A stretch of DNA of 64,000 nt. Origin: Anoplolepis gracilipes. Taxonomy: Eukaryota; Arthropoda; Insecta; Hymenoptera; Formicidae. Positions 37,565-50,700 of this stretch are shown here, one piece after another. The stretch spans positions 1,375,001-1,439,000 of the forward strand of contig NC_132984.1 of assembly GCF_047496725.1 (NCBI RefSeq). Direction: 5' to 3'. Every line of letters begins with the position of its first letter. Position 1 is the first letter of the stretch. The translations under genes were made by a program, and so were the position numbers. The notes under the pieces are model-generated. The model did not search any database. It was not told where the DNA came from and saw nothing but the letters and a program-made list of their open reading frames with translations.

Positions 37565-38640
37565 GGGGCGAGACGGGGCCGACGAAGCTGAGGAGCGTAC
37601 AAGGGGGGTGCGAGAGAGTGGACAGGCGGGCAGGGGGAGAGAGGGGCGGGGATCTCGCCACGGGGATCTGTAACGAACTCGATACGCAGGGGTCGAGGAG
37701 AGGAGACGAGTCAGTTTCGGGGGATGAAGGATGAAAGAGGAACACGGACGGGATAGGACGGAACGGGGAACGAAGGCGAACGAGTCAGGGGTGGCCCAGG
37801 GACTACTCGACCGTATCCGGCACCCCCGAACGACGCGCAGTGTAGTTTCTCAATTAAGCGAGGCTTCTGCTTCTAATATATGTATGGCTTCGCGTGCTCA
37901 TTTTACCTTTCCTTTTTTCTTTTTTTTTTTTTTTTTTCTTTTCCTCGTGACTTTTCACCGATCGACGGTCGATTCGACGCACCGTGTTCCTGTTCATCGA
38001 GCGGCAATCGATCGATTTCGTTTCTATTCGGAATTGATATCAGCGTGTTTGATATCAGCGCTATTGTCAGCGATATCGATCCGTCGATTGATTGACGCAG
38101 CTGTCACCGTACGGTATCTTTCTACTGATATATTTGCGTGTTTGTTTACCGAAAATTTATTTAATTATTGTATATGTAGGTAACGCGTAAGACGACGTAA
38201 ACACATTTTTTTAACGACCAATTTTTAAATAACTATCTTTTTTTTTATAGAAGAAAAAAATGTATCGATAAATTGCATATGCAAAAATGATGAAAAGCTC
38301 TCTTATAACATTGTCTTTTAATAACTTTTCCCCTTTTTTAAATATAGCTTTCCTTCACCCTCTAGTTGAAAAATACCGTAAAGAGTTTAATAGGGATTTT
38401 AAATAATATATAAAATGATTATTTTAATATTCATCAATATATTAATAATCTTATAAATAAATAAGCGTTAAAATGAAAAATTTCTCATTTCAACTGTGAA
38501 AATAGACATAAATGAGAGACGGATTTATACGTAACTATTAAGTGGCGATATCTAGAACTGCGTATAAGTCATTGATGGAAGCGCTGGAATTACACCGAGT
38601 GATCCGTAGGCGCTTGGCGTTGTTGCCTCGGAGCATACTG
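35111..38640. other. CpG-rich region upstream of onecut, no supported gene
   Basis: Mixed CpG-rich and homopolymer-rich sequence with long open frames in several registers at once, for example on the plus strand at 36799-37734 and on both strands around 35140-35620. These frames overlap each other, are dominated by Arg, Ser and CT-repeat-encoded Leu/Ser, and show no recognisable domain, so I do not call a gene. It plausibly contains distal promoter or enhancer DNA of onecut. Confidence 0.4.
37512..37561 (+). repeat. CT microsatellite
   Basis: Pure CT run; another, less pure, lies at 37109-37180. Both are in the CpG-rich region upstream of onecut. Confidence 0.9.
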
Positions 38641-38765
38641 TTTGCTAAGTAGTTGCCAAGGAGTATAGCACATACTTTGAAACAAGGAGACTTATGCCTG
38701 CCGGTTCGATTCGAGGGAGTGCGTCAGATAGAGCGCCGATGCGCCGCTCTACGACCGAGCTGGCC
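38540..38765 (-). mobile_element. Candidate tRNA-derived SINE
   Basis: Read on the minus strand from 38765, the head GGCCAGCTCGGTCGTAGAGC resembles the 5' half of a tRNA. It has a perfect D-stem (GCTC/GAGC) and an A-box with few changes. About 50 bases later, AATCGAACC (38711-38703) matches the RNA polymerase III B-box at all but one position. The anticodon and acceptor stems do not fold properly, so it is not a working tRNA. A non-tRNA body follows (to about 38540). Confidence 0.4.
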
Positions 38766-39252
38766 ATTTACAATTCAATTCGATTCATCCACACCATTAC
38801 AATACAAATGACTCACTTTCGATTCACTTGCAGCAATCTTTTAGAGGATCGTGACTTTGCCGAAACTCCAGATTTTGCGACACGGGGGTTTCCTACAAGA
38901 ATTTATAATAATTTTATTTCGAGATTTTTATCTATTCAATTCAAACATTTATTTAAAATTCAATTATTTAATTTGAAACAAATTCAAATGTAAATTCAAT
39001 TCATGCTTTAATTTATTCTACATATTTAAAATCATCACAAGTTTCAGATTTTCATATACAAATTCTAATTAAATTCTAAATATATAAAATATATATATAT
39101 ATCTGTTTAAAAAAAAATTAATTTATAGCTTTATAATAAAGTAATAATATTAACCCTCGATTTATAAGATAATGTCGATGGGTTATCAGCGACGAACGTC
39201 ATTGACAAGGGAGGAGATTTGCTCGAAAAACTACACCGCTGAGAAAGGATCG

Positions 39253-39270
39253 ATCGATCGCGCGATCGAT
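39253..39270. repeat. 18-bp perfect palindrome of ATCGAT type
   Basis: ATCGATCGCGCGATCGAT reads the same on both strands, with ATCGAT at each end. ATCGAT is a Cut/Cux-type recognition core, so it could bind CUT-domain proteins including Onecut. Confidence 0.7.
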
Positions 39271-39790
39271 TATTTTTCAAGCGCTTTTGCGGCTTGATAA
39301 AATTTCGATAAACGCGCCAGCTGACACGTATATTGCAAGAGTATCTCGATTCCGAGATTGAGATAAACTCGAGCGATAGAGAACGTAACGCGTGTAAACG
39401 CGGGGGAGTCCTCGAATATCCTCCGTGGACGAAATCCATTTGAGTATCAACGACAAAGTAAAATCGATATCGGCGTTACCTTATATCCGGCGCCGACGGT
39501 CGAGTCGGATAGAAAGAAACGGCGGATTAAAACGCAAGCGGATAAATTCGCCGCGTGATTAAAGCGCCGCGCCGGATTATTTCAATGCGGGAAAATAAAT
39601 ATTCAAAGGGGATGCGCGCGTGTAATATTCATATTTCGAATAATATTGCCCCTGTAAAACCGCGCCACTCCTTATTTATTCGGAAACTTTTCTCATTTTT
39701 TTATTTCCTTTTCAATCCATAATTGCTACTTCTATATAAATTTACAAAAATAACTTGCTATATTTAAAATGTATCCATATGCACACATAC

Positions 39791-39841
<51 letters not shown>

Positions 39842-40600
39842 CCGCTTTTATATAATGAGACTATTATAAAATTAAATGTATAATATATAGTTTCCAAAAT
39901 ATATATAAAAATTGCTGTATTTTAAAATTCTTAACGCTCCATTTGTTATAAATTTTCAATAAACACAAGTTTGATTTTACATACCGCGCGCGTAATAATT
40001 TTTCTTTATTCAGACGTAGGAAATATTAGGGGCTCGTTAATGCCAAGATTTCACGGCCCTGGGGGTAGTTTCTCGACACTGAAAGTGGGGATTCCCGCTG
40101 ACGACAGAGTGAGGAGAAAGAGGGGGATGAGGGGGGTGAGGGGAGGGGGAAGGGAAGGGAAGGGAACGGTTGGGGGGCCAAGAGAGAGCTGCGATGTAAC
40201 GTCGATATCGCGCTCTATACGAGGCGTCGCGACGCCGCGAGTGGGGCGCTCCTGCACAGCGCGGGGGGATGAGGGGCGAGGAGGGACGGAGGGAGGGGGG
40301 GTGGGTGAGTTTCACATGAGCAAAATAATCGATAGCGGCGACCGATATGTATGTACCACCAGCCTGTATATACGCGCGCACACGTGCACGCGCGACCAAC
40401 CCCCTGCACGTTTATACGCTCGCTTCTGTGTGAACGCGCGTACGCGTTCATGTGTGTGTGTGTGTGTGTGCATATACGACACCGTGTGCACGCAGGCGCG
40501 CGTGGTCGCACGAATTCACGCGCGTGAGATCGATGAACAGCGGCGGCATTATGTGGGCTTCGACGACGACATCGACTTTCTCGCGCAATCGTTGCCGTCG

Positions 40601-40631
<31 letters not shown>

Positions 40632-42092
40632 GTTATTGCATTGGAAAATTTTGACAAACTTAAATTTTGTGAGATTTATAGACAGTTTCAAGTCGAATAA
40701 AAAAATCGGTGGCAAAATTTCTTCTTTCCTTTTGCGTTACTAAATAAATCGGATATTTTTTTCCCGTTCATTTCGAATTGATGTCAGAGTATGTGGCTAA
40801 ACTATATGCGAGGACTATCTACTTACGAAAATGGAAACATGAAAAACATATACACATGTAAAACGTTGTAAAAGTGTATAAATTTACTCGGCCTAAATAT
40901 AGTTGCTTCAATCGTGAGATCAGTTCGTAAATAATAGCGTGATCCTTTTAATGTTGCGACCCACTTTGCTATTTTACGATATTTTTACAATTTCTTCGAA
41001 ATATATCTGACAAATCGCCCTTTTCACGGAGAAAATGAGTTTTTTCAAACAAATAAAATAAAAATAACTAGGTGAATTAAACAATCAAGGAGGTCGATGA
41101 TTTTTAATCGTATTAAAAGTATACGGTTTCTAAACTTAAAAATCAAGAAATAGATTGCAACGGACATGACTGTCAGATTGGTTTTTTTTTTTTTTCTCCA
41201 CGACTCGACTTTGAGTCGCAAAAATTTTCTATCGATTAGCGACAGGCGATACGGTGAAATTCGATCCGCGCAAAAAGATCAGCGCGAATAATTTTTGCGA
41301 ATTAATGAGCTCTTGATGTATCGGTTTTCTCGCTCCGTCGTCCCGCGGAATGCAATTAAATCGAAAGGGAGCCCGCGGCCTTCCTCGATATCATCATGAT
41401 GATATAATATGCAACGACCATTCCTCGAATTAATGCGCTATTTCGCGCGATGCTGCAATAAAGCGACATCTCGTTTAACCATGTAGTTCTAGCTCGCTTT
41501 TTTTTTTTTTTTTTTTTACAAGAATGTAACCCGCCAAACGTAGAACGCAGGTGCGTACCCGCGCGTTTTCCTCGTCGTCGTCCAGCCATACTTTCTTTAG
41601 AAATCGATATCTATAATTATTTCATCACTCGCTTTGTGCATAGCATTACGCTCGCATTATGGGACTCTCTAGACTCGCTTAGACGATCAAGAGAATTATT
41701 GCTAATAAAAGTAGTGCAACAAAGATCTCGTATAATTGATACCTTCTCCGTCATTTTTGATGAAGTTTAAAATATATATCACTACTCGAGAATATATGTA
41801 TAATTAAGAGACAACTAAAGGATGAAAATAAAAAGAGTTGTATATTAAAAACAAATCAATGAGACGTAATTATTGCAGTATTATATTTCTTATACTTTAT
41901 TTTAATATTTGAATTTCATATATTCAAAATTATGTTTAATATTAAAAAGATATAAATACATAAATATATATATATAAAACTATTCTCGATTCGTACTGAA
42001 GATGTATCTCGTGGATTTGATTATCCTTGGCCGATATTAGTTATTAAAAACTGATACAAACATTTGTAGATTGTAGTCGTCAGACCGTCGAC

Positions 42093-42104
42093 ATGAAAGT
42101 GCAG
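42093..42104 (+). other. Possible four-codon first coding exon
   Basis: ATG AAA GTG CAG is followed directly by donor GTATGC (42105), after a short GC-richer leader with TCAGACC at 42080. Many insect cuticular and secreted proteins start with a 4-codon MK-type first exon of this form. No matching second exon was found: the best plus-strand acceptor (TTCTTTCATCAG ending 43125) leads into stops in all frames. Low confidence. Confidence 0.15.
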
Positions 42105-42168
42105 GTATGCTATTCCACGTAATTAACACAAACGATATACAGGTGTATTCATTGCCGTAACTGGAACA

Positions 42169-42224
<56 letters not shown>

Positions 42225-43040
42225 TATATAATATATATAATATATATGCGTTGACATATCAGAGATGTCAATGTCTCTCCCTCTGTTTGTCTTTCTCTTC
42301 CTTCCTCTGTAATTTTCAGAATCTTTAATATAATTCTTTCTTTAGATACGTAAATACAAACATTCTCTATCAAGATAAAAGGAAATAAATAATAATATGC
42401 GTTAAAAGAAATTACATTGTGCTTTGGGTTATTGAAAAAGCTAATTTGACTTGCATTAGTTTATATTATTTGTTTTTTATTTTTTAATTATTATACACAA
42501 AAATATAATTAATTATATTTTGAGTAATTAAATCTAAATAAAAAGAAGAAGAAAAAAGATTATTTAATTTATAAAAAATAGTCTTTTTATTCATTTTGTC
42601 TGAACTACACAATTATTATTTTAATTCGTGAAATTAAATTCAAATTTTTTTTTATACGAATATGATCTACATTTTAGAGAAGAATTTCATTTGTTTCCAT
42701 TTTGATAAAATTTTATTTATATGATAATGTGATTGATCATTATTAATAAAATTGACATTATTAATAAATCTACATTAACTTTTCACACAACCGTTTATAT
42801 ACGTCCTAATATTGTTGCGGAATTTTTAATTACATTCTAATATTAATTTATCGGAAATATCAATATTTCTCAATTAATTAAATAATATTATTATTCATAT
42901 ACGTATAATGTATTATATGTATATATTAAATAAAATGTATATAATAACATATATCTACATAATTATATAGAAAACAATAAACGCTAATATATGCAATTAA
43001 TAGCATTTAGGCTGAAAAAAAAAATTAAATCTTACCTTAG

Positions 43041-43533
43041 ACATTTCTACAACTGACCTGCGAATTGTCAGGTCGTCAAAGAAGTAGTTGATCGGTTCCT
43101 TTGTTCTTCCTTTTTCTTTCATCAGTCAGTGGCCAACATATGATCGCATATGTGAGCGTGTATGATAGGGGCCGACAAGTTTAGGACATTAACAGGGGAG
43201 TCGTGCGGCGGGAAATCCTCTTTGGATTCCCCCCCGTGATGGAGGAGCTCACCTGCCGCCAGGTGCGACTCCTAACTTCTTCGCCATCTGCATGAGGGGC
43301 CCCGTGCCATGACATGGGGTTATTTCCTCTTTACTTTCCTGGATCGTGCGAGTGCGTGATTAACGCACGCGCATACGCGGACTGTATATCGTAAAACTTA
43401 GCACGCGACCGTAGTTGCGGATATACGTCACGGAGGATGAACATGATGGTGACTGCGATGGTTACTGCGGTCAAGTCAATTTCTACTTTTTGCTTTATGA
43501 ATAGAAGGTATAAATAATAAAAAAAACTCTGCA
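43041..43533. promoter_or_regulatory. GC-rich island with paired E-boxes and splice-like signals
   Basis: An island of non-repetitive, GC-richer sequence in AT-rich DNA between onecut and the oxygenase gene. It contains the palindrome CACCTGCCGCCAGGTG (43249-43264), i.e. two E-boxes of CAGGTG type facing each other. On the minus strand, an acceptor-like TATATTTGCAG and a donor-like GGCAG|GTGAGC (within the palindrome) would bound an exon of about 280 nt. The frame encoding KVEIDLTAVTIAVTIMFILR ends at TAA, so coding is doubtful. Most likely regulatory. Confidence 0.3.
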
Positions 43534-44077
43534 AATATATACATAACAGAATAATGACTGAAAAAAATTATTTAATTTTTCGTAAGCATAGAGGAAAAAC
43601 ATGTGCGTGCATAATTTTTTTTTTTAATTGCAAAACATTAAAATATATATAATTTTATAAAAAAGTTTCAAGAATCTTAAAATTTTTGAATTATTTGTGA
43701 AAAAAGTGTTTGCAAAATATATGAAAACATTCCCTTAAAAAACTTTCTTTTATAAATTTTTAAACATTTTTAATTATAAATTAAAATTATATAATAGAAA
43801 AAAATCATATCAGATCAGGCACAGATCGTTCAAAATAATTGCAATTTTTTAAATTGTAAAATAAATTTGATAATTGTTGTGATTTTTTTAGTTATGATGA
43901 TTATTTAAATATATACATATATAGTATCTGTCTTTTTATAATATATTTTATTACACTCTATATTCTATTATTCTCTATACATTTTTCATGCATAATAATC
44001 CATTTAGCTTATATCAAATTCTTTAAATATTGTACATTATTATTTTTTATACATTTGCACACAGGAGAATTTTTATA

Positions 44078-44112
44078 TTTATTGTATCTTTTTATTATCA
44101 AATCTATTTATT
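44078..44112 (-). terminator. Poly(A) signals of the oxygenase gene
   Basis: Three AATAAA hexamers occur on the minus strand (44112-44107, 44096-44091, 44083-44078), beginning 26 bases after the stop codon. Any could direct 3' end formation; the AT-rich context weakens each one. Confidence 0.45.
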
Positions 44113-44137
44113 AATTGTGTTATAATGAATTATTTAA

Positions 44138-44223
44138 TTAATCATATTCAGCACCAATGGTGATGCTCATATCTTTGGAAACGATTCTCGTCTGATGGTA
44201 CCATCGATTCGTATCCAAAACAA
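44138..44223 (-). CDS. Oxygenase terminal coding exon 6 (distal His)
   Basis: Acceptor TTTAATTACAG before TT GTT TTG; ends with TAA at 44140-44138. Encodes (I)VLDTNRWYHQT, where His301 is the third predicted iron ligand, and a short C-terminus ending GAEYD. Too short to be noticed alone, but phase and motif fit the preceding exons exactly. Confidence 0.88.
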
Positions 44224-46388
44224 CTGTAATTAAAAAGTATAATATATTGATGCAAAAGATTGAAAATGAAATATATGTATAATAAGTTTGAAAGATAATT
44301 TTATTAAGATATTTTTCTTTTTCAAAAGATATCGCGCAATATTATTTGTCTTTAATTTTTATTTTTCCAAAAAAGTTTTATATATAAATCCCCTTTTAGA
44401 TAAGATTACATTAGAACTTTTTTAAATTAGAATTTAAGCAGCTTGACAAATCTTTTATATTAATCTAGTAACGAAAAACGGACAGCGTATATATCTTTTA
44501 CTTATTGTTAGCATTAAATGGTCGATTTTCAATGCACGAAATTTGATACAACTTTCAATTAGAAAGCTGCATTTAACAATTAATTCTGCAATTAATTCAT
44601 TCGGTCATCATTTATATTAACGTTTTACAAGTGGCTTACTTATTTCTCCTGAATGCACAATCACTTCTACTCTCTTGCAAGCATAGTGACATTCTCTTGG
44701 CGGTTCTAAAATCCATAATTTTTCACCCTTTATCTGTGCCTGCCAGGAGGGATGTTCTACATCATCCACCTTAAAAAATTTTATATTTTTTAAGCATACA
44801 ATTGACGATTGTATGTATAAAATTCAGCACATATTTAATGTAAACTATATCTACATGTAAATGTAAATACATATATAAATATATTTGAAAAAATAATTTT
44901 TGCAAAAATTAAAAAAAAAAAAATTAATATGCAAATACCTGATTGAATAATATATTGTACATATGTGTGGGTTGAAATTATAATATCCAATATAATTTAT
45001 ATAATACCAAATTTACAAGATAATAATAATAATAATAATTTTTTTTATTAAATATTACTTATTATTAAGAAAATTTTATAGTAGGATGTGTCTTTCGCTA
45101 ATAAAGTTTTTGCGAATTATCTAATGAGAAAAGGTCTTTCACAAGTGATATTTTTTATTACATGCATTGGTGCACCGTAGCCATGACTCCCCATGAAAAT
45201 CCAGTCCGTTTTCTCGCTTTCGGCAGTGGCTGGGAGAAAATATGGTCTTTGATAATGTTGACGCAATATTGCGCCGATTTTTTCATCGCAGTTGCTCCTG
45301 AGAAAAAAGAAGAAAGCAGATAATCATGAAAATATTTTTTTTACTCTCTTATTCAAAGAAAACAATGCCGTCGAGTCTGTTTAATGCCAAGTTGATTAGG
45401 TTATCGATATATTTTTTGTCATCGAAAATTTTATACCAACAGAATTTCGCGATTATCGTATGTTGTTATAAATATAGCTTTCTCTGTAGTTTGATTGTTG
45501 AACGGTATAAATGTGTATTGATAATTTAAAAAAATATTGGAGAGTACATTATATTCGCTAATAAAATATATAGAATTTTTTAGATTCCAGAATTTGAATT
45601 TAATTTTTCATTTACATGAAAAAATGAATGTCCAATTAATATTAATGCAGTAATTTTTTCTCTTATTTTTTTTTTGCATTTTGATGGCTATTTCAAGTAG
45701 AAAGGTAATTAACGGTAAAGTTATTTGTAATAAAAAAAAAAATTGTTCGAACAAGTCTAAATAGTATATTATAAATAATATTAATACTATTTTAATATTA
45801 ATATATTAATTCTAATATTAATATTAATTATAATACTATAAATAAATGAGACTGTTGACAACTTTGATGACAACTTTCGATGTGATAAAATTGTCACCTC
45901 GACATGTTTTTCGGCATTTCCGATACTCTTCTCAAAACTACCGATACTTATACGTTTATTTGACAATATCCGCAAACATTTAAGAAATCGTAACTTTTAC
46001 CGTGACAAACGACATAAAGCTCGTATCGTGACATCATTATGTGACTATAGCGATCGTAACAGTAATTATGGTGATAAATTGATTCCGTTTTTTCGACATT
46101 CACGATACTCGTTTGCATTCGATCGATTATGTTGTATCTACGCCACAAGCATCTCGACATCAATAATCGCGCGGAAGACTATTAAATATCTCAATTTCCG
46201 TTCCGTTAGGGCAATGATCCGATTGCGAGAGGTTTTGTACTATACATGCGAATTAAATATAGCTGTCACCCATTTATGCCAACTACAGCATGCGAATCGA
46301 GCGTATTTCTATTAAGCCTGTGACATTAACGCATATGTAATATTGAACATAAACGTGACTTATGCGTGCTTAGCTACATAAGTCTATA

Positions 46389-46457
<69 letters not shown>

Positions 46458-47711
46458 GGATAAGTGTATGCTTTCGAAGGCAAGAAGACACAGTAGTTAA
46501 TATAAGAAAAAGCTTTTTTTCTTGTCCAACAGGAAAAGGATTGGACAAAAAGTCCATCTATATAAATTTATAACGATCTACACATAATATTTCAGACTCG
46601 TGAAATATATAATATCCTGATAGTCAGTAATATAAAAACTATTATTATTATTTTGTATTTTACATTTGACATATATGTTATATGTTAACGACACAGAAAC
46701 TAGCGCTTAAATAATGCATGTTACAATACATGATAGTTAATGAAATGAAGTTAAATGTGTATGTATGTGTAATCTCTCTTTTGGGAAGAAAAAAAATGTC
46801 CATGTCAAATTTTTCACGCATTAAATATTTTTACATATTTATTTTTATGTTTGTCGGAAAAAAATAAAATTCTTTATTTTTTTTTTTTTTTTTTTTTTTC
46901 AAACACAATTGTTTATAGCGATTGAGAATTTTAAATGGCGTATTTGGAATATATAATATCGCGTTATTTTGCAAGAAATAATAACTAATAAATTTCTTTA
47001 GATAAAAATTGTCACAACAATGCATAATTATCTTTAAACTTTAGCGTTTATTGTACTTGAAATATAATTATTTACTTTTGATCGTTAGATAAAAATCTGA
47101 CAGCCGAGAAAGGCGATAAATGCTGCGTTACTTTGATTTTTATGTAGTTTTTTTTTATTTTACTTGTTTCAATTTCCGTAAAAATTGTGAAAAAATTTGA
47201 AATAAATTTCACGGTTGTCGAGATGATACTAAGCATGAAAGGGGGAGGGAGTTATTATTCGCGTATCGTAATAACGCTACTAAGAATGATTACTATTGAT
47301 AAAAATTATTCGCGTTCTTTGTTGTGTTAATATCGTGTTTAATAAAAACATGTTCAGATATTTTACATACTACAGTCGGTACGAATGAATGAGAATCATA
47401 TTTAATTCGTGTAATGCAAACTCGAAATCAGACCACAGTGCTCGAACGGAAGTAGAAGTAAAGTTATTTCTGCATTCGTTCATAATGCATTTCGCGCGAT
47501 TATTTATGACGTCGCGACGCTTCTCGTGCAGATATAATCGCGATCGAGCATAGTCCATCGCTGTAATTAATATTGCTATGGTCATTAATCATAATTGTGT
47601 TGCGATTCGACGTTACAAAAAAGAATCACATTTGTCTCGTCACGTCAGAGTTAAAGAATAAATTTACATATCAAAAGTGTTGAGAAAACTGTCGTTTATT
47701 ATTTTTTTATA

Positions 47712-47752
<41 letters not shown>

Positions 47753-50700
47753 TATTTTTTATATATTTATTTTGTATATATTCATATATATATTATTTAT
47801 TATGTACATATATATATGCATTATACATATTCTGTATGTTATAATTTCGGCAAGTAAACTTTTCGCGATCATAATTTTAAACGGTGTATCATATGGTAAT
47901 AAAACTTTTCGTAATTATTACATAATTACATAATTATAAAAAATTGCAAAAATTTATAATAGTATTATAAATATAATTTTCTTCTTTAAAAAATTTTGAC
48001 GAATTAAAAATTGAACTTTGAATTACAAATTATACGTTCGTATAAATAAAAGTATAAGATAAAAACGACAATTTTTTTCAAACAAATTTAGTTGCCTTAA
48101 GGTACATAAAATAAGTAAGTTTAAAAAAAATCCATAAAGTTGTTATCGAATATGAACGAAAAATAAAGACTTGAAGAAACTTTATTCGTAAATCAAGTAC
48201 TCAAGTAATTAAATATTCTTAATAAATGCAAACTAAACTTTAATAAATATATTTTCATAAAACGCATAAAAAGAACGGTAATGAATTTTTAAACACTTAA
48301 CAATAAGAATTTTTGATAAAAGGGGATGTCCAATGCATCAAATGCAAGCTATTGCACTTTAATAATATATTTCTTAATATTTCAATGATATTTATTCTTC
48401 CATTAACATTTTAACAAGTTCCCGCGTTGATAAAAAATTTTCTTGCTTAATTTTCCTGTATAAAATAACGTCTTTCGTATATGTATTTTGTCACGTCATT
48501 AGACATGATCGCGCGTTACACAAGAGAAGCTCCCCTTTAATCTGTCGTTACATAAGAGAAGCTCTTCTTTAAGCTGTCGATCAGTTCTGCGCAGGTGCAC
48601 GGAAAAGTAGGTCACTGGAGCGTGGAGCGTGTGGCGTTATCTCTTCCACCTTCCATGTGTTACCGAGGTTAGTATCTGCCACTAGAGTTACTGTGCGCGA
48701 TGCGCAGTACCTATATGAGCTGCAGTAGTTTTCGGCGTCTTTTTACGCGTTTCAACAAATTGTGTATAGAAGAGTGTCGAGAGGACTGAGTTTAGCAACG
48801 AGCAATCATTTCGTTAAATGATTCATGTGACTGTAATTGATGATCTTTTCAATAATCGTCGTGTCTTTCTTTGTGTGTTTTAATGGATCGTTCTATTCAG
48901 ATCTATTTTCTGTTCATTTCGTATATCTTGTAACCAACCAGAAGCTTCATCTAGTGAGGCGTATTTAGTAGAATCTCAAGAAACATCGAGGAAGCTTTAC
49001 AAAGGTGATACTAAATGTGAGTAATCTCATTGTTTGTGATTATTCTCGATTGTGTTTCTTATTAAATGTAAAAAAAATTAAGTCCATATAAAATATCAAA
49101 TTTTGAGATTTATATTGTTTTATATTGCCCTTTTTTTTCGTGTGTCTAATTATATTATTATATATGATATTCGTATAAAGTGCGTCATATTTTGTAAGCA
49201 GGGTTAATAATAGGTAAATGTAATGTATTGTCGTTAAGAGAAGTGCATTACAATAATTTAATATTAAATCTATTAAATTATTGATATCTATATATTATCG
49301 ATTGGTTGATGATGTCGAATAAACTTTATTAAGTTTTGAAAGTGATGATGCAAAGATGACAGTATGATAAAAATTATTTGTAATAAATAAATAAATATTT
49401 TACAAGTTTATTAAAAAAATAGTATTTATGAAATTATAATAGTTATTATAGTAAAATAATAATTTATATTTGCTAAATATATGCATTTTTACCATTTTTA
49501 TTATTTGGAATTAGCATAAAGCGCACACTTATTCATCTGTCAACAAACTGTCAACAGATTGAAAATATTCATTTTTCAACGTCATTAATCGCAAATCAAA
49601 TGCACGGAAAAATTGCAAGAATATAAATCTCGAAATTTGACTTGAATTAACACGCTTTACGGGTTTTCATCATTTTTTTTTTATTATAGATTCTTATTTA
49701 CGTAGATTGTTATATTTATATAATTATTTGAGATTATATAGATGTACAATGTACGTCGTACGCAGTCATTTATCGAGACTGTTATTTTGTAATTTTATAA
49801 AAAGATGAGTCTTTAATTTTGTATTAATTTATGATAAATATATGTTTTAGTTATATTAATAAACGCATAATCAAATAAAGTAAGGAAATGATGTCCTCAT
49901 AGACGAATCAAGCTTTTTTTTTCTTTGGGGAGCGGAGGGACACGTCCTGCATTCCAACATAAAATGTCCGGTCACTTTAATATAGTATAGGAAGTAAAAA
50001 TGTACGTGACGTTATAATTCTTTCAAGAAAATGTTTTCTTACGCCGCGCGATGTGTCCTACAAGTGTTTATCTCGATCCCAGGAATGTTGCGTCGGGAGC
50101 GCCATATTTTCTTTTCGCTCACGCATCACGCTCTTCTTGTCCGACCTTCGCGACAATTCGGTGAAGGTCGCTCGCGTGTCTCTTCACAATTGTCTCTCAT
50201 TCCGTCGAGAAGCACTGTCGTGTGCGTATTTAGCGAGGAGCCAGTGTGCGTATTGTCGATTTTAGTACATCATTACGATAGCTCCGTCAATACGTCCGCA
50301 AATATCGCGTTTCGCGTTGTTTAACTTAAACCGCTATTTATTCGAGGTTTAGTTTGACCGCGATCAGTGTACTCGTCATGAAATTTGTGTCGAAAAATAT
50401 TAAAATATTAACGAGCGAGAGTGTGTAATAATGAAACGTTTGTCCCAAAAATGGCAAAACGTCAGAATGAAAAGGCAATTACCAGTTATTGCAACGGTGA
50501 GTATTTGTAGTTTATTCTCCAATGATGTGACATCTCGTTGCTTGTCGTAATAATTTTGCCATTTGTCTCGTGTTCTCGGTGAATTAAATAATGGAAAATA
50601 AAAATTGTGAATATTTATTGTGAGTTATTTATTTCAATCTTGTTTCTATTAACTGTTTGGCTATTTTAAATTGGTATATTTATATATATATTTTATATTT

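Larger units (their letters stand above)
38766..44077. other. Intergenic region between onecut and the oxygenase gene
   Basis: AT-rich DNA with repeats at 39782-39836 (ATAC/TA), 40450-40471 (TG), 40597-40631 (GTT) and 42172-42225 (TA/TG), and a CpG-rich pocket at 40050-40560 without a supported gene. It also holds the weak candidates at 42093 and 43041-43533. Confidence 0.55.

Noticed and set aside
36799..37734. 311-codon plus-strand open frame
   Set aside because: Composed of Arg-rich CpG translation and CT-repeat Leu/Ser, overlaps open frames on the other strand, and has no recognisable domain.
38700..38765. Functional tRNA gene
   Set aside because: Anticodon, T and acceptor stems do not form; only the D-stem and box-like motifs are present.
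43331..43534. Minus-strand frame with a membrane-like segment
   Set aside because: Ends at TAA before the nearby donor-like site and has no continuation; kept only as part of a possible regulatory island.
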